DNA of 64,000 nt from Achatina immaculata (taxonomy: Eukaryota > Mollusca > Gastropoda > Stylommatophora > Achatinidae), in assembly GCA_009760885.1 (NCBI GenBank), contig CM019696.1, positions 43,804,358 through 43,868,357 of the forward strand, read 5' to 3'. The notes under the pieces were generated by a model. It made no database searches. It was not told where the DNA came from and was given only the letters and a program-made list of their open reading frames with translations. Numbering within the stretch: position 1 is the first letter of the stretch; each line of letters begins with the position of its first letter. The translations under genes were made by a program, and so were the position numbers. Positions 11,201 to 25,300 of the stretch are shown piece after piece.

Positions 11201-14200
11201 TGGGACCCAACTAGAAGATCTTGATTTTGCTGATGACATAACTCTTATCAGTAATAATGTGAATTCCATGCAAGAAAAAACAGATAGCCTGTCTTCACTG
11301 GCTAGCAAAATAGGACTTGAAATTAACAAGGACAAAACAAAAATAATGAAAATTCCCATCAATCAAAATGGAAAAATACACATAGAAAGGACAGATATTG
11401 AAGAAGTCAATCAATTTGCATACCTTGGTAGCTACATAGACCAGGATGGTGACACTAGAAAGGAAGTTAGGATCAGAATTGCAAAAGCAGCATCAATCTT
11501 CAAGAATCTTGAGAACATATGGAATTCAAAAGTTATAAGCAAAAAAACCAAGTTAAGACTATTCAATTCAAATGTAATATCCACCCTCATTTATGCATGC
11601 GAAAGCTGGAAAACAACTAAAGAAATAGAAAAGAAATTAGACTCTTTTGAAAACAAATGCCTAAGGAAAATACTCGGCATCAAGTGGAATGAATTCAAGA
11701 ACAATGCAGAGATAAGACAGATGACTGAACAACAACCAGTCTCATGGGTGATCAGGAAAAGGAGATGGACATATGTTGGTCACTTGATGAGAAGAAATGA
11801 TCAGAGAATCCCAAAACAAGCTATCAAGTGGAACACAACAGGCCGAAGAAAAAGGGGCAGACCGCGGGAAACTCTGAAGAGGACATTATTAAGAGAGGCC
11901 AAGTTAACAGGCATAAAATCCTTTGATGAGGTTGAAAGACTCGCTGAAGAAAGGAAAAATTGGCGAACTACTTTGCGAGCCCTATGTGACATTTAACGGC
12001 ACGGGAAGGATATAAGATATAAGATAATGATTTATATGTTACTGGTAAATTTGTTTTTGGATTTTAGCTTCTAATGGTGAGTTTTCACACAACTAGCAGT
12101 AGTGAATTTTCATGTGATATCTAATGTCAGTTTTCAGTTATATGTTACTGGTAAATTTGTTTTTGGATTTTAGCTTCTAATGGTGAGTTTTCACACAACT
12201 AGCAGTAGTGAATTTTCATGTGATATCTAATGTCAGTTTTCAGCTAGTATCTAGTTCTGATAAGTTTTCAGGTGGTGTCTAGTTCTGATGAGTTTTCTTG
12301 TGGTATCCAGTATATGTGAGTTTTCATATAATATCTAGTATTAATGAGTTTTCAGGTGGTATCTAGCAAATCTGAGTTTTCATGCAATGTTTAATGCTGG
12401 TGTGTTTTCTGAACATAATCACAATGTATGGAATAGGGATACCTGATTCAGACAAGACAAGACAAGACAAGACAAGGCAAGGCAAGGCAAGGCAAGACAA
12501 GGCAAGGCAAGACAAGACAAGACAAGACAACACAAGACAAGATGTGACAGAAGAGTTCATCTTAGTTGATCAGCACAGAAGAAAGACAACATTACACACC
12601 TTGTTTGTCTGGCACAGATGAAAGACAACATTACACACTTTGTTTGTCTGGCACAGATGAAAGACATTACACCCTTTGTTTGTCTGGCACAGATGAAAGA
12701 CATTACACACTTTGTTTGTCTGGCACAGAAGAAAGACAACATTACATACTTAGTTTGTCTGGCACAGATGAAAGACATTACACCCTTTGTTTATCTGGCA
12801 CAGAAGAAAGACAACATCACACAGTTAGTTTATCTGGCACAGAAGACAGACAACATTACATACTTAGTTTGTCTGGCACAGATGAAAGACAACATTACAC
12901 AGTTAGTTTATCTGGCACAGAATAAAGACAACATTACACAGTTAGTTTATCTGGCACAGAATAAAGACAACATTACACAGTTAGTTTATCTGGCACAGAA
13001 TAAAGACAACATTACACAGTTAGTTTATCTGGCACAGAATAAAGACAACATTACACAGTTAGTTTATCTGGCACAGAATAAAGACAACATTACACAGTTA
13101 GTTTATCTGGCACAGAATAAAGACAACATTACACAGTTAGTTTATCTGGCACAGATGAATGACAACATTACACACCTTATCTCTGACAAACAATAAAAAA
13201 CTTATCAGAATCTGATTAAAACAATGAATGACATACATGAATTGTTAGGAAGAAAGTAAAAGTCAATAACATGAATCCTGACTATATAACAAATTGACTA
13301 AGGATGCAGTCACATGAATCCTGACTATATAGCAAATTGACTAAGGATGCAGTGACATGAACCTGACTATATAACAAATTGACTGAGGATGCAGTCACAT
13401 GAATCCTGACTATATAACAAATTGAGAGATGATGCAATCACTGACATGAATCCAGACACGAATGTGTCAGAGAGATTAATTCTTCCAACCCCAGTACACA
13501 TGGAGGTCTCTGACAAGTGCATGTGCAGCTCCTTAGAAGTGCCCTGTGTGATTGTCTTGGCTAAGTGGAGTACATTCTTCAGAGAGTCCATGACAGAAAC
13601 GTTCAGAAAATTCTTCAGCAACACAGTGGAACAGTCCTTGTAGTAGCTAGAAAACAGAAAACAGAAAAAGACAATTCTTCAGCAACACAGTGGAACAGTC
13701 CATGTAGTAGCTAGAAAACACACAGTGGAACAGTCCATGTAGTAGCTAGAAAACACACAGTGGAACAGTCCATGTAGTAGCTAGAAAACACACAGTGGAA
13801 CAGTCCATGTAGTAGCTAGAAAACAGAAAATTGACTCATAGGTCAGTCACATGGACTTACCACATAATTCTCAGATTAAATTGGCTGATGAAAGTCAGCA
13901 GAGATCGTTTGTGTTTTGATGTTTATGAAAATCATCGGATTTGGGATGGGGTGGGGAGTGAGGGGGAAGAGGGATGAGGTGAAGGAAGCATGGTCTGTTT
14001 TTAGAAAGCAAATGCTAAAAATAATCTGATAATATCTGTAACATCACTGAATTAAAGCAAAAATAACCTGATAATATCTCTAACATCACTCAATTAAAGC
14101 AAAAATAATCTGATAATATCTCTAACATCACTCAATTAAAGCAAAAATAACCTGATAATATCTCTAATATTACTCAATTAAAGCATAGATAATCTGATAA

Positions 14201-17200
14201 TATCTCTAACATCACTCAATTTTTTAAAGCAAAAATAATCTGATAATATCTCTAACATCACTCAATTAAAGCAAAAATAACCTGATAATATCTCTAACAC
14301 TCAATTAAAGCAAAAATAACCTGACAATATCTCTAACATCACTCAATTAAAGCAAAAATAATCTGATAATATCTCTAACATCACTGAATTAAAACAAAAA
14401 CAAATGAGCCCATCAAACCTTCAAGAAACAGTTTTCCAACAACAAAAATGCCGACTGATGCTTCAAAACTTTAACATCACATGTTCCCTAATGTTGCAGA
14501 ACTGGGAATGTTCACAGTACATTCACAGATGTTTCCTACATTCACAGATGTTTCCTACATTCACATATGTTTCCTACATTCACAGATCTACTCTACATTC
14601 ACAGATCTACTCTACATTCACAGATGTATCACACATTCACAGAAGTACTCTATATTCACAGACCTACTCTACATTCACAGATGTATCACACATTCACAGA
14701 AGTACTCTATATTCACAGATCTACTCTACATTCACATATGTATCACACATTCACAGAAGTACTCTACATTCACAGATCTACTCTACATTCACAGATCTAC
14801 TATACATTCACAGAAGTACTCTATGTGATTGTCTTGGCTAAGTGGAGTACATTCTTCAGAGAGTCCATGACAGAAACGTTCAGAAAATTCTTCAGCAACA
14901 CAGTGGAACAGTCCTTGTAGTAGCTAGAAAACAGAAAACAGAAAAAGACAATTCTTCAGCAACACAGTGGAACAGTCCATGTAGTAGCTAGAAAACACAC
15001 AGTGGAACAGTCCATGTAGTAGCTAGAAAACACACAGTGGAACAGTCCATGTAGTAGCTAGAAAACACACAGTGGAACAGTCCATGTAGTAGCTAGAAAA
15101 CAGAAAATTGACTCATAGGTCAGTCACATGGACTTACCACATAATTCTCAGATTAAATTGGCTGATGAAAGTCAGCAGAGATCGTTTGTGTTTTGATGTT
15201 TATGAAAATCATCGGATTTGGGATGGGGTGGGGAGTGAGGGGGAAGAGGGATGAGGTGAAGGAAGCATGGTCTGTTTTTAGAAAGCAAATGCTAAAAATA
15301 ATCTGATAATATCTGTAACATCACTGAATTAAAGCAAAAATAACCTGATAATATCTCTAACATCACTCAATTAAAGCAAAAATAATCTGATAATATCTCT
15401 AACATCACTCAATTAAAGCAAAAATAACCTGATAATATCTCTAATATTACTCAATTAAAGCATAGATAATCTGATAATATCTCTAACATCACTCAATTTT
15501 TTAAAGCAAAAATAATCTGATAATATCTCTAACATCACTCAATTAAAGCAAAAATAACCTGATAATATCTCTAACACTCAATTAAAGCAAAAATAACCTG
15601 ATAATATCTCTAACACTCAATTAAAGCAAAAATAACCTGACAATATCTCTAACATCACTCAATTAAAGCAAAAATAATCTGATAATATCTCTAACATCAC
15701 TGAATTAAAACAAAAACAAATGAGCCCATCAAACCTTCAAGAAACAGTTTTCCAACAACAAAAATGCCGACTGATGCTTCAAAACTTTAACATCACATGT
15801 TCCCTAATGTTGCAGAACTGGGAATGTTCACAGTACATTCACAGATGTTTCCTACATTCACAGATGTTTCCTACATTCACATATGTTTCCTACATTCACA
15901 GATCTACTCTACATTCACAGATCTACTCTACATTCACAGATGTATCACACATTCACAGAAGTACTCTATATTCACAGACCTACTCTACATTCACAGATGT
16001 ATCACACATTCACAGAAGTACTCTATATTCACAGATCTACTCTACATTCACATATGTATCACACATTCACAGAAGTACTCTACATTCACAGATCTACTCT
16101 ACATTCACAGATCTACTATACATTCACAGAAGTACTCTATATTCACAGATCTACTCTACATTCACAGATGTAACACACATTCACACATGTACTCTACATT
16201 CACTGATGCACCCTACACTCATGCATGTACTCTAAACTCACATATGTACCCTACACTCACACATGTACCCTACACTCACACATGTACTCTACATTCACAC
16301 ATGTACTCTACATTCACTGATGCACCCTACACTCATGCATGTACTCTACACCCACATATGTACCCTACACTCACACATATACCCTACACTCACACATGTA
16401 CTCTACACTCACACATGTACTCTACACTCACACATATACCCTACACTCACATATGTACTCTACACTCACACATGTACTCTACACTCACACATGTACTCTA
16501 CACTCACACATATACCCTACACTCACATATGTACTCTACACTCACATATGTACCCTACACTCACACATGTACCCTACACTCACACATGTACTCTACATTC
16601 ACACATGTACTCTACATTCACTGATGCACCCTACACTCATGCATGTACTCTACACCCACATATGTACCCTACACTCACACATGTACCCTACACTCACACA
16701 TGTACTCTACATTCACACATGTACTCTACACTCACACATATACCCTACACTCACATATGTACTCTACACTCACACATGTACTCTACACTCACACATGTAC
16801 CCTACACTCACACATATACCCTACACTCACATATGTACTCTACACTCACATATGTACCCTACACTCACACATGTACTCTACACTCACATATGTACTCTAC
16901 ACTCACATATGTACTCTACACTCACACATGTACCCTACACTCACATATGTACTCTACATTCACACATGTACTCTACAATCACATATGTACTCTACACTCA
17001 CACATGTACTCTACACTCACACATGTACTCTACACTCACATATGTACTCTACACTCACACATGTACTCTACACTCACACATGTACCCTACACTCACACAT
17101 ATACCCTACACTCACATATGTACTCTACACTCACATATGTACCCTACACTCACACATATACCCTACACTCACATATGTACTCTACACTCACATATGTACC

Positions 17201-17794
17201 CTACACTCATACATGTACCCTACACTCACACATGTACTCTACACTCACACATATACCCTACACTCACACATATACCTACACTCACATATGTACCCTACAC
17301 TCACATATGTACTCTGTGCTCACACATGTACCCTACATATTAAGCTGTAAATCTAAACTTCTACAAATAGTGCACATACAAAATAATACTGGCACTGGTG
17401 TACTGCAGCATCACATACATCTAAACTCACTTCGCATACATCTAAACTCACTTCACATACATCCATACTTAATTCACATACATCTACACCCACTTCATGT
17501 ACATCTACACTCACTTCATGTAAATCTACACTCACTTCATGTAAATCTACACTCACTTCATGTACATCTACACTCACTTCATGTACATCTACACCCACTA
17601 GTGTACTGCAAATACATCTACATAGTTGCTGGTGTATTGCAACTTCATCTAAACCTACACTTATTGATGTACTGCAACTTCACATACATCTGGACTTACT
17701 AGTGTAATGAAACTTCATCTACAACTTCTGCTCCACCTGCCTTGATGAACCTGTAACAAAATCTCAGAACCTGCATCACAGTTTCAAATTTATG

Positions 17795-17836
<42 letters not shown>

Positions 17837-19267
17837 GGGTATACTGACTGCAATGAATCTTCAGCTTATTTTCACAAAGTTTTTGAGTAAAAGTATATAA
17901 AACTAAACCTACAAACATACAGAAAGTCACTGTAGTAAACTTGTGACTATAAAACATGAATATATTTTTCTAAAGGTACGAGCAACTTATTCATCAACAA
18001 ACACACACACACAGTTGTAATGTTTTGCTTAATTTAATATAAAAAAAAAAACACACACACACACACAGAAGACAAAGACATCAGAAAATATAAAATCTAA
18101 ATTTAAATGCATAATTTAAAATGCATAGGAATGGAAAAAAGCAAGTACTTAGCTGTGACTTAAGTGTATAAACTAGGAAAAAAAAGGAGGAACAGCTTTA
18201 TTACTTAACTTACTTATTACTTTCATTAAGTAATAGAGTGTATAAACTAGAAAAAAAAGTAGGAGCAGCTTTATTATTTAATGACTACAAAGTTGTGACG
18301 TTTCGGCGTGAGCCTTAATCGTACAAAAACATACAGGACGAAGATATAGAGAGATGAGATAAAGTATAGATTCACATGAATGTTATTATACAAAAATTAA
18401 ATAGAGCACTTAGCTGTAATCCTGTAAGAAGATGTGGCTTGTCCGACGCTGTGTGTCAGAAACGGGCATAGCAGAGCGTAGATATTGTTTTAATGGAGAC
18501 CTGTGATATGTGGTCAGTGGGTCGTAACTGGGGGTGGTTGGTGGGGAAACCGTGAAGGGGAGAGAGAGTGGTACAGTGTTAACCTAGCCAGGAGAAGGTG
18601 AAATAGTTGATTATAGTTAGGGTAGAGGGGTTATAATGTAATGCTGTGAGGAGGTTCTGAACTATGTGTAACAAGTGAGAAAGGAGTGGAGCTTAGTGGA
18701 GAGGGATTATAATTGTTGAAGAAGAGAATGTTAGGTGTAGATGAATAGCGAGTTTAACCTGTGCGATTCCAGTGTCCCATAATCCTGAATGCAGCGGTTC
18801 TCAAGCGCTAGGCGGTTTATGTCATCTGTGTGACATTGTTTTATGGCTGTTACCAGACAATCAGATTTGCCTCTGTAGTTGGGGCTACTGAAATGATTTG
18901 GGACTGGCTTTGAAGCATGCTGTGTGATATCATACAGATGTTTCTGCATGCGGTCCCCTAATCTGAGGCCAGTCTCACCAATATACGTTATCCTGCATCT
19001 TTTGCATACGATGACATATATCACATTACAGGACTCACATGTGAATCCCTCATGCAGAGTGAGAATAGATTTATCTATATAATTGTTTTTCTAAAACTTT
19101 TAATAATTTGTAAAATATGTTTTCTTATGTTCTTCTTACACCAGAAACATCTCCATTAAAATCTGCTGTTGGAAAAACTAATGTCAACTTAGAAGTAAAG
19201 AAATATTCACAATATAAAACTAATGTCAACTTAGAAGTAAAGAAATATTCACAATATAAAACTAATG

Positions 19268-19309
<42 letters not shown>

Positions 19310-22300
19310 GGGTATACTGACTGCAATGAATCTTCAGCTTATTTTCACAAAGTTTTTGAGTAAAAGTATATAAAACTAAACCTACAAACATACAGAAAGT
19401 CACTGTAGTAAACTTGTGACTATAAAACATGAATATATTTTTCTAAAGGTACGAGCAACTTATTCATCAACAAACACACACACACAGTTGTAATGTTTTG
19501 CTTAATTTAATATAAAAAAAAAAACACACACACACACACAGAAGACAAAGACATCAGAAAATATAAAATCTAAATTTAAATGCATAATTTAAAATGCATA
19601 GGAATGGAAAAAAGCAAGTACTTAGCTGTGACTTAAGTGTATAAACTAGGAAAAAAAAGGAGGAACAGCTTTATTACTTAACTTACTTATTACTTTCATT
19701 AAGTAATAGAGTGTATAAACTAGAAAAAAAAGTAGGAGCAGCTTTATTATTTAATGACTACAAAGTTGTGACGTTTCGGCGTGAGCCTTAATCGTACAAA
19801 AACATACAGGACGAAGATATAGAGAGATGAGATAAAGTATAGATTCACATGAATGTTATTATACAAAAATTAAATAGAGCACTTAGCTGTAATCCTGTAA
19901 GAAGATGTGGCTTGTCCGACGCTGTGTGTCAGAAACGGGCATAGCAGAGCGTAGATATTGTTTTAATGGAGACCTGTGATATGTGGTCAGTGGGTCGTAA
20001 CTGGGGGTGGTTGGTGGGGAAACCGTGAAGGGGAGAGAGAGTGGTACAGTGTTAACCTAGCCAGGAGAAGGTGAAATAGTTGATTATAGTTAGGGTAGAG
20101 GGGTTATAATGTAATGCTGTGAGGAGGTTCTGAACTATGTGTAACAAGTGAGAAAGGAGTGGAGCTTAGTGGAGAGGGATTATAATTGTTGAAGAAGAGA
20201 ATGTTAGGTGTAGATGAATAGCGAGTTTAACCTGTGCGATTCCAGTGTCCCATAATCCTGAATGCAGCGGTTCTCAAGCGCTAGGCGGTTTATGTCATCT
20301 GTGTGACATTGTTTTATGGCTGTTACCAGACAATCAGATTTGCCTCTGTAGTTGGGGCTACTGAAATGATTTGGGACTGGCTTTGAAGCATGCTGTGTGA
20401 TATCATACAGATGTTTCTGCATGCGGTCCCCTAATCTGAGGCCAGTCTCACCAATATACGTTATCCTGCATCTTTTGCATACGATGACATATATCACATT
20501 ACAGGACTCACATGTGAATCCCTCATGCAGAGTGAGAATAGATTTATCTATATAATTGTTTTTCTAAAACTTTTAATAATTTGTAAAATATGTTTTCTTA
20601 TGTTCTTCTTACACCAGAAACATCTCCATTAAAATCTGCTGTTGGAAAAACTAATGTCAACTTAGAAGTAAAGAAATATTCACAATATAAAACTAATGTC
20701 AACTTAGAAGTAAAGAAATATTCACAATATAAAACTAATGTCAACTTAGAAGTAAAGAAATATTCACAATATAAAACTAATGTCAACTTAGAAGTAAAGA
20801 AATATTCACAATATAAAACTAATGTCAACTTAGAAGTAAAGAAATATTCACAATATAAAACTAATGTCAACTTAGAAGTAAAGAAATATTCACAATATAA
20901 AACTAATGTCAACTTAGAAGTAAAGAAATATTCACAATATAAAACTAATGTCAACTTAGAAGTAAAGAAATATTCACAATATAAAACTAATGTCAACTTA
21001 GAAGTAAAGAAATATTCACAATATAAAACTAATGTCAACTTAGAAGTAAAGAAATATTCACAATATAAAACTAATGTCAACTTAGAAGTAAAGAAATATT
21101 CACAATATAAAACTAATGTCAACTTAGAAGTAAAGAAATATTCAAAATATAAAACTAATGTCAACTTAGAAGTAAAGAAATATTCAAAATATAAAACTAA
21201 TGTAAATTTTGATGTAAAGAAATAAACTAAATATAAAACTAATGTAAACTTAGAAGTAAAGAAATACATCAAATATAACATTAATGTAAAGTTAGAAGTA
21301 AAGAAATAAATATAAAATTAATGTAAAGTAGAAGTAAAGAAATAAATATAAAACTAATGTCAACTTAGAAGTAAAGAAATAAATATAAAACTAATGTCAA
21401 CTTAGAAGTAAAGAAATAAATATAAAACTAATGTCAACTTAGAAGTAAAGAAATAAATATAAAACTAATGTCAACTTAGAAGTAAAGAAATAAATATAAA
21501 ACTAATGTCAACTTAGAAGTAAAGAAATAAATATAAAACTAATGTCAACTTAGAAGTAAAGAAATAAATATAAAACTAATGTCAACTTAGAAGTAAAGAA
21601 ATACATCAAATATAACATTAATGTAAAGTTAGAAGTAAAGAAATAAATATAAAATTAATGTAAAGTAGAAGTAAAGAAATAAATATAAAACTAATGTCAA
21701 CTTAGAAGTAAAGAAATAAATATAAAACTAATGTCAACTTAGAAGTAAAGAAATAAATATAAAACTAATGTCAATTTAGAAGTAAAGAAATAAATATAAA
21801 ACTAATGTCAACTTAGAAGTAAAGAAATAAATATAAAACTAATGTCAACTTAGAAGTAAAGAAATAAATATAAAACTAATGTCAACTTAGAAGTAAAGAA
21901 ATAAATATAAAACTAATGTCAACTTAGAAGTAAAGAAGTGAACCAAAAGCAACTGAATGTTATAAATTGTTTGACTTCAGTGATCTTACTTGTGTAAATA
22001 GGCAAGCGACTGTGAGTTCTCTGTGAGGTCTCTAACACTTGGACCGTACAGGTAAGAATTTCGGAACTGGGAAAATGTGGATATTAGGTCACGCAGCTGT
22101 TTGTAGTCTCCAACGAGTTGTTCAGCCGGAACTGAAAAGGTATACTTGTCAGCAGACATACCTGGATCTGAAATGCGAAAATGTGTGGACATTTATTTAT
22201 CTGCCACAAAATTTCATTTCTTTTCTTTTCCTACAGCTTATCGTGAGATTTCTGCTAGCACACACATACGTGAATATCAATAAACAGGAGAAGAGACACA

Positions 22301-25300
22301 TACATGAATATCAATAAACAGGAGAAGAGACACATACATGAATATCAATAAACAGGAGAAGAGATGCTTACACAGGGACAGTGAGAGGAGAGGGGCAAGA
22401 GAGAGACAAAACGAACATTCTAGCCACATACAGAGAGGAAGAACATTCTAGCCAGATACAGAGAGTAAGAACATTCTAGCCAGATACAGAGAGTAAGAAC
22501 ATTCTAGCAAGATACAGAGAGACAGAACATTCTACCCAGATATAGAGAGGAAGGACATTCTAGCCAGATACAGAGAGGAAGGACATTCTAGCCAGATACA
22601 GAGAGTAAGAACATTCTAGCCAGATACAGACAGACAGAACATTCTTTCTAGATACAGACAGACAAAGAACATTCTGATCAGCTACAGACAGACAGAGAAC
22701 ATTCTGACCAGCTACAGACAGACAAAGAACATTCTAGAGAGAACATGACAGTCAGGGGATGTTGTTGTTACTTTTCTTAAACTGTTCATGTTCTTTCACA
22801 TGGCTGGTTTAATCACACAGTATATACAGTAATACAGTTTGTGTTATGACAAAGTGTGTCATATTACAATTTTTCTATTCCTCCATAAATTATCAATGAC
22901 ACAATTAATTCTATCACAAAGTGATTTTGTAACACTGTTCTGTCACACATCATGTTATATCATACAACTTGTTTCACAGCACATCTTGTACAATCACACA
23001 GCTTGCTCTGTCACATAGCTTGTTCTATCACATAGTTTGTTCTATCACATAGTTTGTTCTATCATACAGCTAGCTTTAACAAACAGCTAGCTCTAACACA
23101 CAGCTAGCTCTAACACAGTTCTATCATACAGATAGCTCTATCATACAGCTAGCTCTAACATACAGATAACTCTAACACACAGTTAGCTCTAACACACAGC
23201 TAGCTCTAACACAGTTCTATCATACAGATAGCTCTATCATACAGCTAGCTCTAACATACAGATAACTCTAACACACAGTTAGCTCTAACACACAACTAGC
23301 TCTAACACACAGTTAGCTCTAACACACAGATAGCTCTAACACACAGCTAGCTCTGTCACAGTTTGTTCTATCACACAGCTAGCTCTATCACACAGCTAGC
23401 TCTGTCACAGTTTGTTCTATCACATAGTTTGTTCTATCATACAGCTAGCTCTAACACACAGCTAGCTCTAACACACAGTTAGCTCTGTCAAATAATTTGC
23501 TCTGACACACAACTAGCTTTATCACACAGCTAGCTCTAACACACAGCTAGCTCTGTCATTCAGTTTGCACTGACACACAGCTAGATTTATCACACAGTTT
23601 GCACTACCATATGAAAGGTGGAAGCCATAAAAACTAATATCTGGTACAGTTTTCAGGAACTTTTTGGCTTTGGATACATTCCAGACTCCATTACTTTCTC
23701 TGAAGCCATTTAAATCAAGAATCAGATTCCAGCGAAGGTGATTTAAGAGTTTCAAATCATTCAGGTCCACACCTGCATCAATAAAATAGCACACATGATT
23801 ATATGGGAACAGAAATGTAGACATTATGTGAGTACAGAAATGTAGATATTGTGTCAGCACAGAAATGTAGATTTTAGATAAATACTTCTTGGTATTAATA
23901 ACAGCTTTGAGGTGTATTAACATAACTGTGCAGGTATGAACCAATGAAAATGTGTGGATTATTTGTTTTCATTATTTAAAAGACATCCTTGAAAGCATAT
24001 TCGACCTGGAAATAATGAGTACATACACTCAGGCAAAGTTATACCATGGCAGGTCACCACCACCTGGCAGAAACTTGCAGTTTACATAGATGATAGTAAT
24101 GTTTCTCTTTTGTCTTATTAATGCCTTTGAAGGCAATGGATGTCAACTGTCTGTAAACTGTCTGACATTCATTTTTATAAAAAGTATATTTCATTCATCG
24201 CCGGGGAAAGTGTTTAAAGAAAATGCTAGGGCCTTCTTACACCCATGACTCTGCTGATCAGCTGACGAGCTATCTAAAAGTCATCTACAGTTTCGTGGAA
24301 AACAGAGGATGAACAGAAAATTAAACATACCACAAACTGCTTTAGTTAACACCTTCAGGATTTTCAGCCAAGCTTTACTCCAGTCCCACAGACTCTCCTG
24401 GTATCATCCAGTCCCACAGACTCTCCTGGTATCATCCAGTCCCACAGACTCTCCTGGTATCATCCATTCCCATAGACTCTCCTGGTGTCATCCAGTACCC
24501 ACAGACTCTCCTGGTGTCATCCAGTCCCACAGACTCTCCTGGTGTCATCCAGTACTGCAGACTCTCCTGGTGTCATTCACAGGCCAGTGGTTTTGATGTC
24601 AGAGTCACCATCATTGCAGTGTGGACAACTGTACAGAAGCTGATTCCCAGTCAGCAGCAGCAGCTGTACGCTGATCTGTAGGTCTTCTTGTACCTTGTAC
24701 ATGTCATGCATCTCATTAGCTTTCGTTCCTCTGTGTGTCCACATTTCCTGTCTCATCAGCTTCCAGTGCCGTTAAATTCTTTCTGAACCAAAGACGTAAT
24801 CCCTCTATTCCTACATCTACTATTCTGCGCCTTACACAACTTGTCCTCCAACTCAATTCTTTTGAATTCAATGACCTTTACTTTGACCAGATTACTGGTG
24901 TAGCCATGGGTACCAAGATGGGCCCCAGCTACGCGTGTCTGTTCATGGGCCACTTCGAACACAAGGTTCTGAGAGCCTTTAGAGGCCCTTTTCCCGTCTT
25001 CTATAGACGCTACATAGACGATGGCATTGGGATCACATCAATGCCAGAGGAAGACCTTAACAACTTTATCAGTTTTATTAAGGAGTACAATCCTGTCATT
25101 TCTTTTACCTCCCATATCTCTGCTACTTCCGCTAACTTTCTTGACATTGCCGTCACTATCGGCCCTTCCGGGCTTACTACTTCTATCTACTATAAACCTA
25201 CAGACTCTCACAGCTACCTCCTGTACTCTTCCTCCCATCCCAGATCGTGTAAGGACTCTATTCCTTTTTCCCAGCTTCTTAGGTTGCGACGTTTGTGTAA

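Larger units (their letters stand above)
13547..16139. repeat. Tandem segmental duplication, 1277 bp and 1316 bp
   Basis: 13547-14823 recurs at 14824-16139 almost without change. The second copy holds one more 39-bp unit of the 42/39-bp array (near 15570-15620), which accounts for the length difference. Each copy contains three nested arrays (35, 42 and 19 bp), and the unit begins in the middle of exon 8. Confidence 0.92.
17792..20737. repeat. Tandem segmental duplication, 1473 bp, apparently identical copies
   Basis: 17792-19264 recurs at 19265-20737. Both copies have the same number of CAT units and the same encoded GIY-YIG fragment. The breakpoints share ATGTCA microhomology. It contains a (CAT)n run, CA runs and a whole PLE fragment. 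Confidence 0.95.

Noticed and set aside
12566..13196. 119- and 192-codon forward frames
   Set aside because: 39-bp array shadows.
13422..13643. Plus-strand 73-codon frame MRDDAITDMNPDTN
   Set aside because: It is antisense to heparanase-like exon 8, which has homology, splice sites and matching phases.
15797..17702. Long forward open frames (up to 479 codons) rich in YTHTCTLHSHM
   Set aside because: They are translations of a 19-bp array; three units equal 57 bases, so all three frames stay open.
20590..21281. Open frames on both strands with NVNLEVKKYSQYKT
   Set aside because: A 42-bp array, a multiple of three; no signal, no domain, and both strands are open.
22039..22317. Plus-strand 92-codon frame
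   Set aside because: Antisense to exon 6 and then into a tandem array.
24600..24720. Coding-looking minus frame (NEMHDMYKVQEDLQ)
   Set aside because: No heparanase match and it ends at a TGA before the array; kept as intron.
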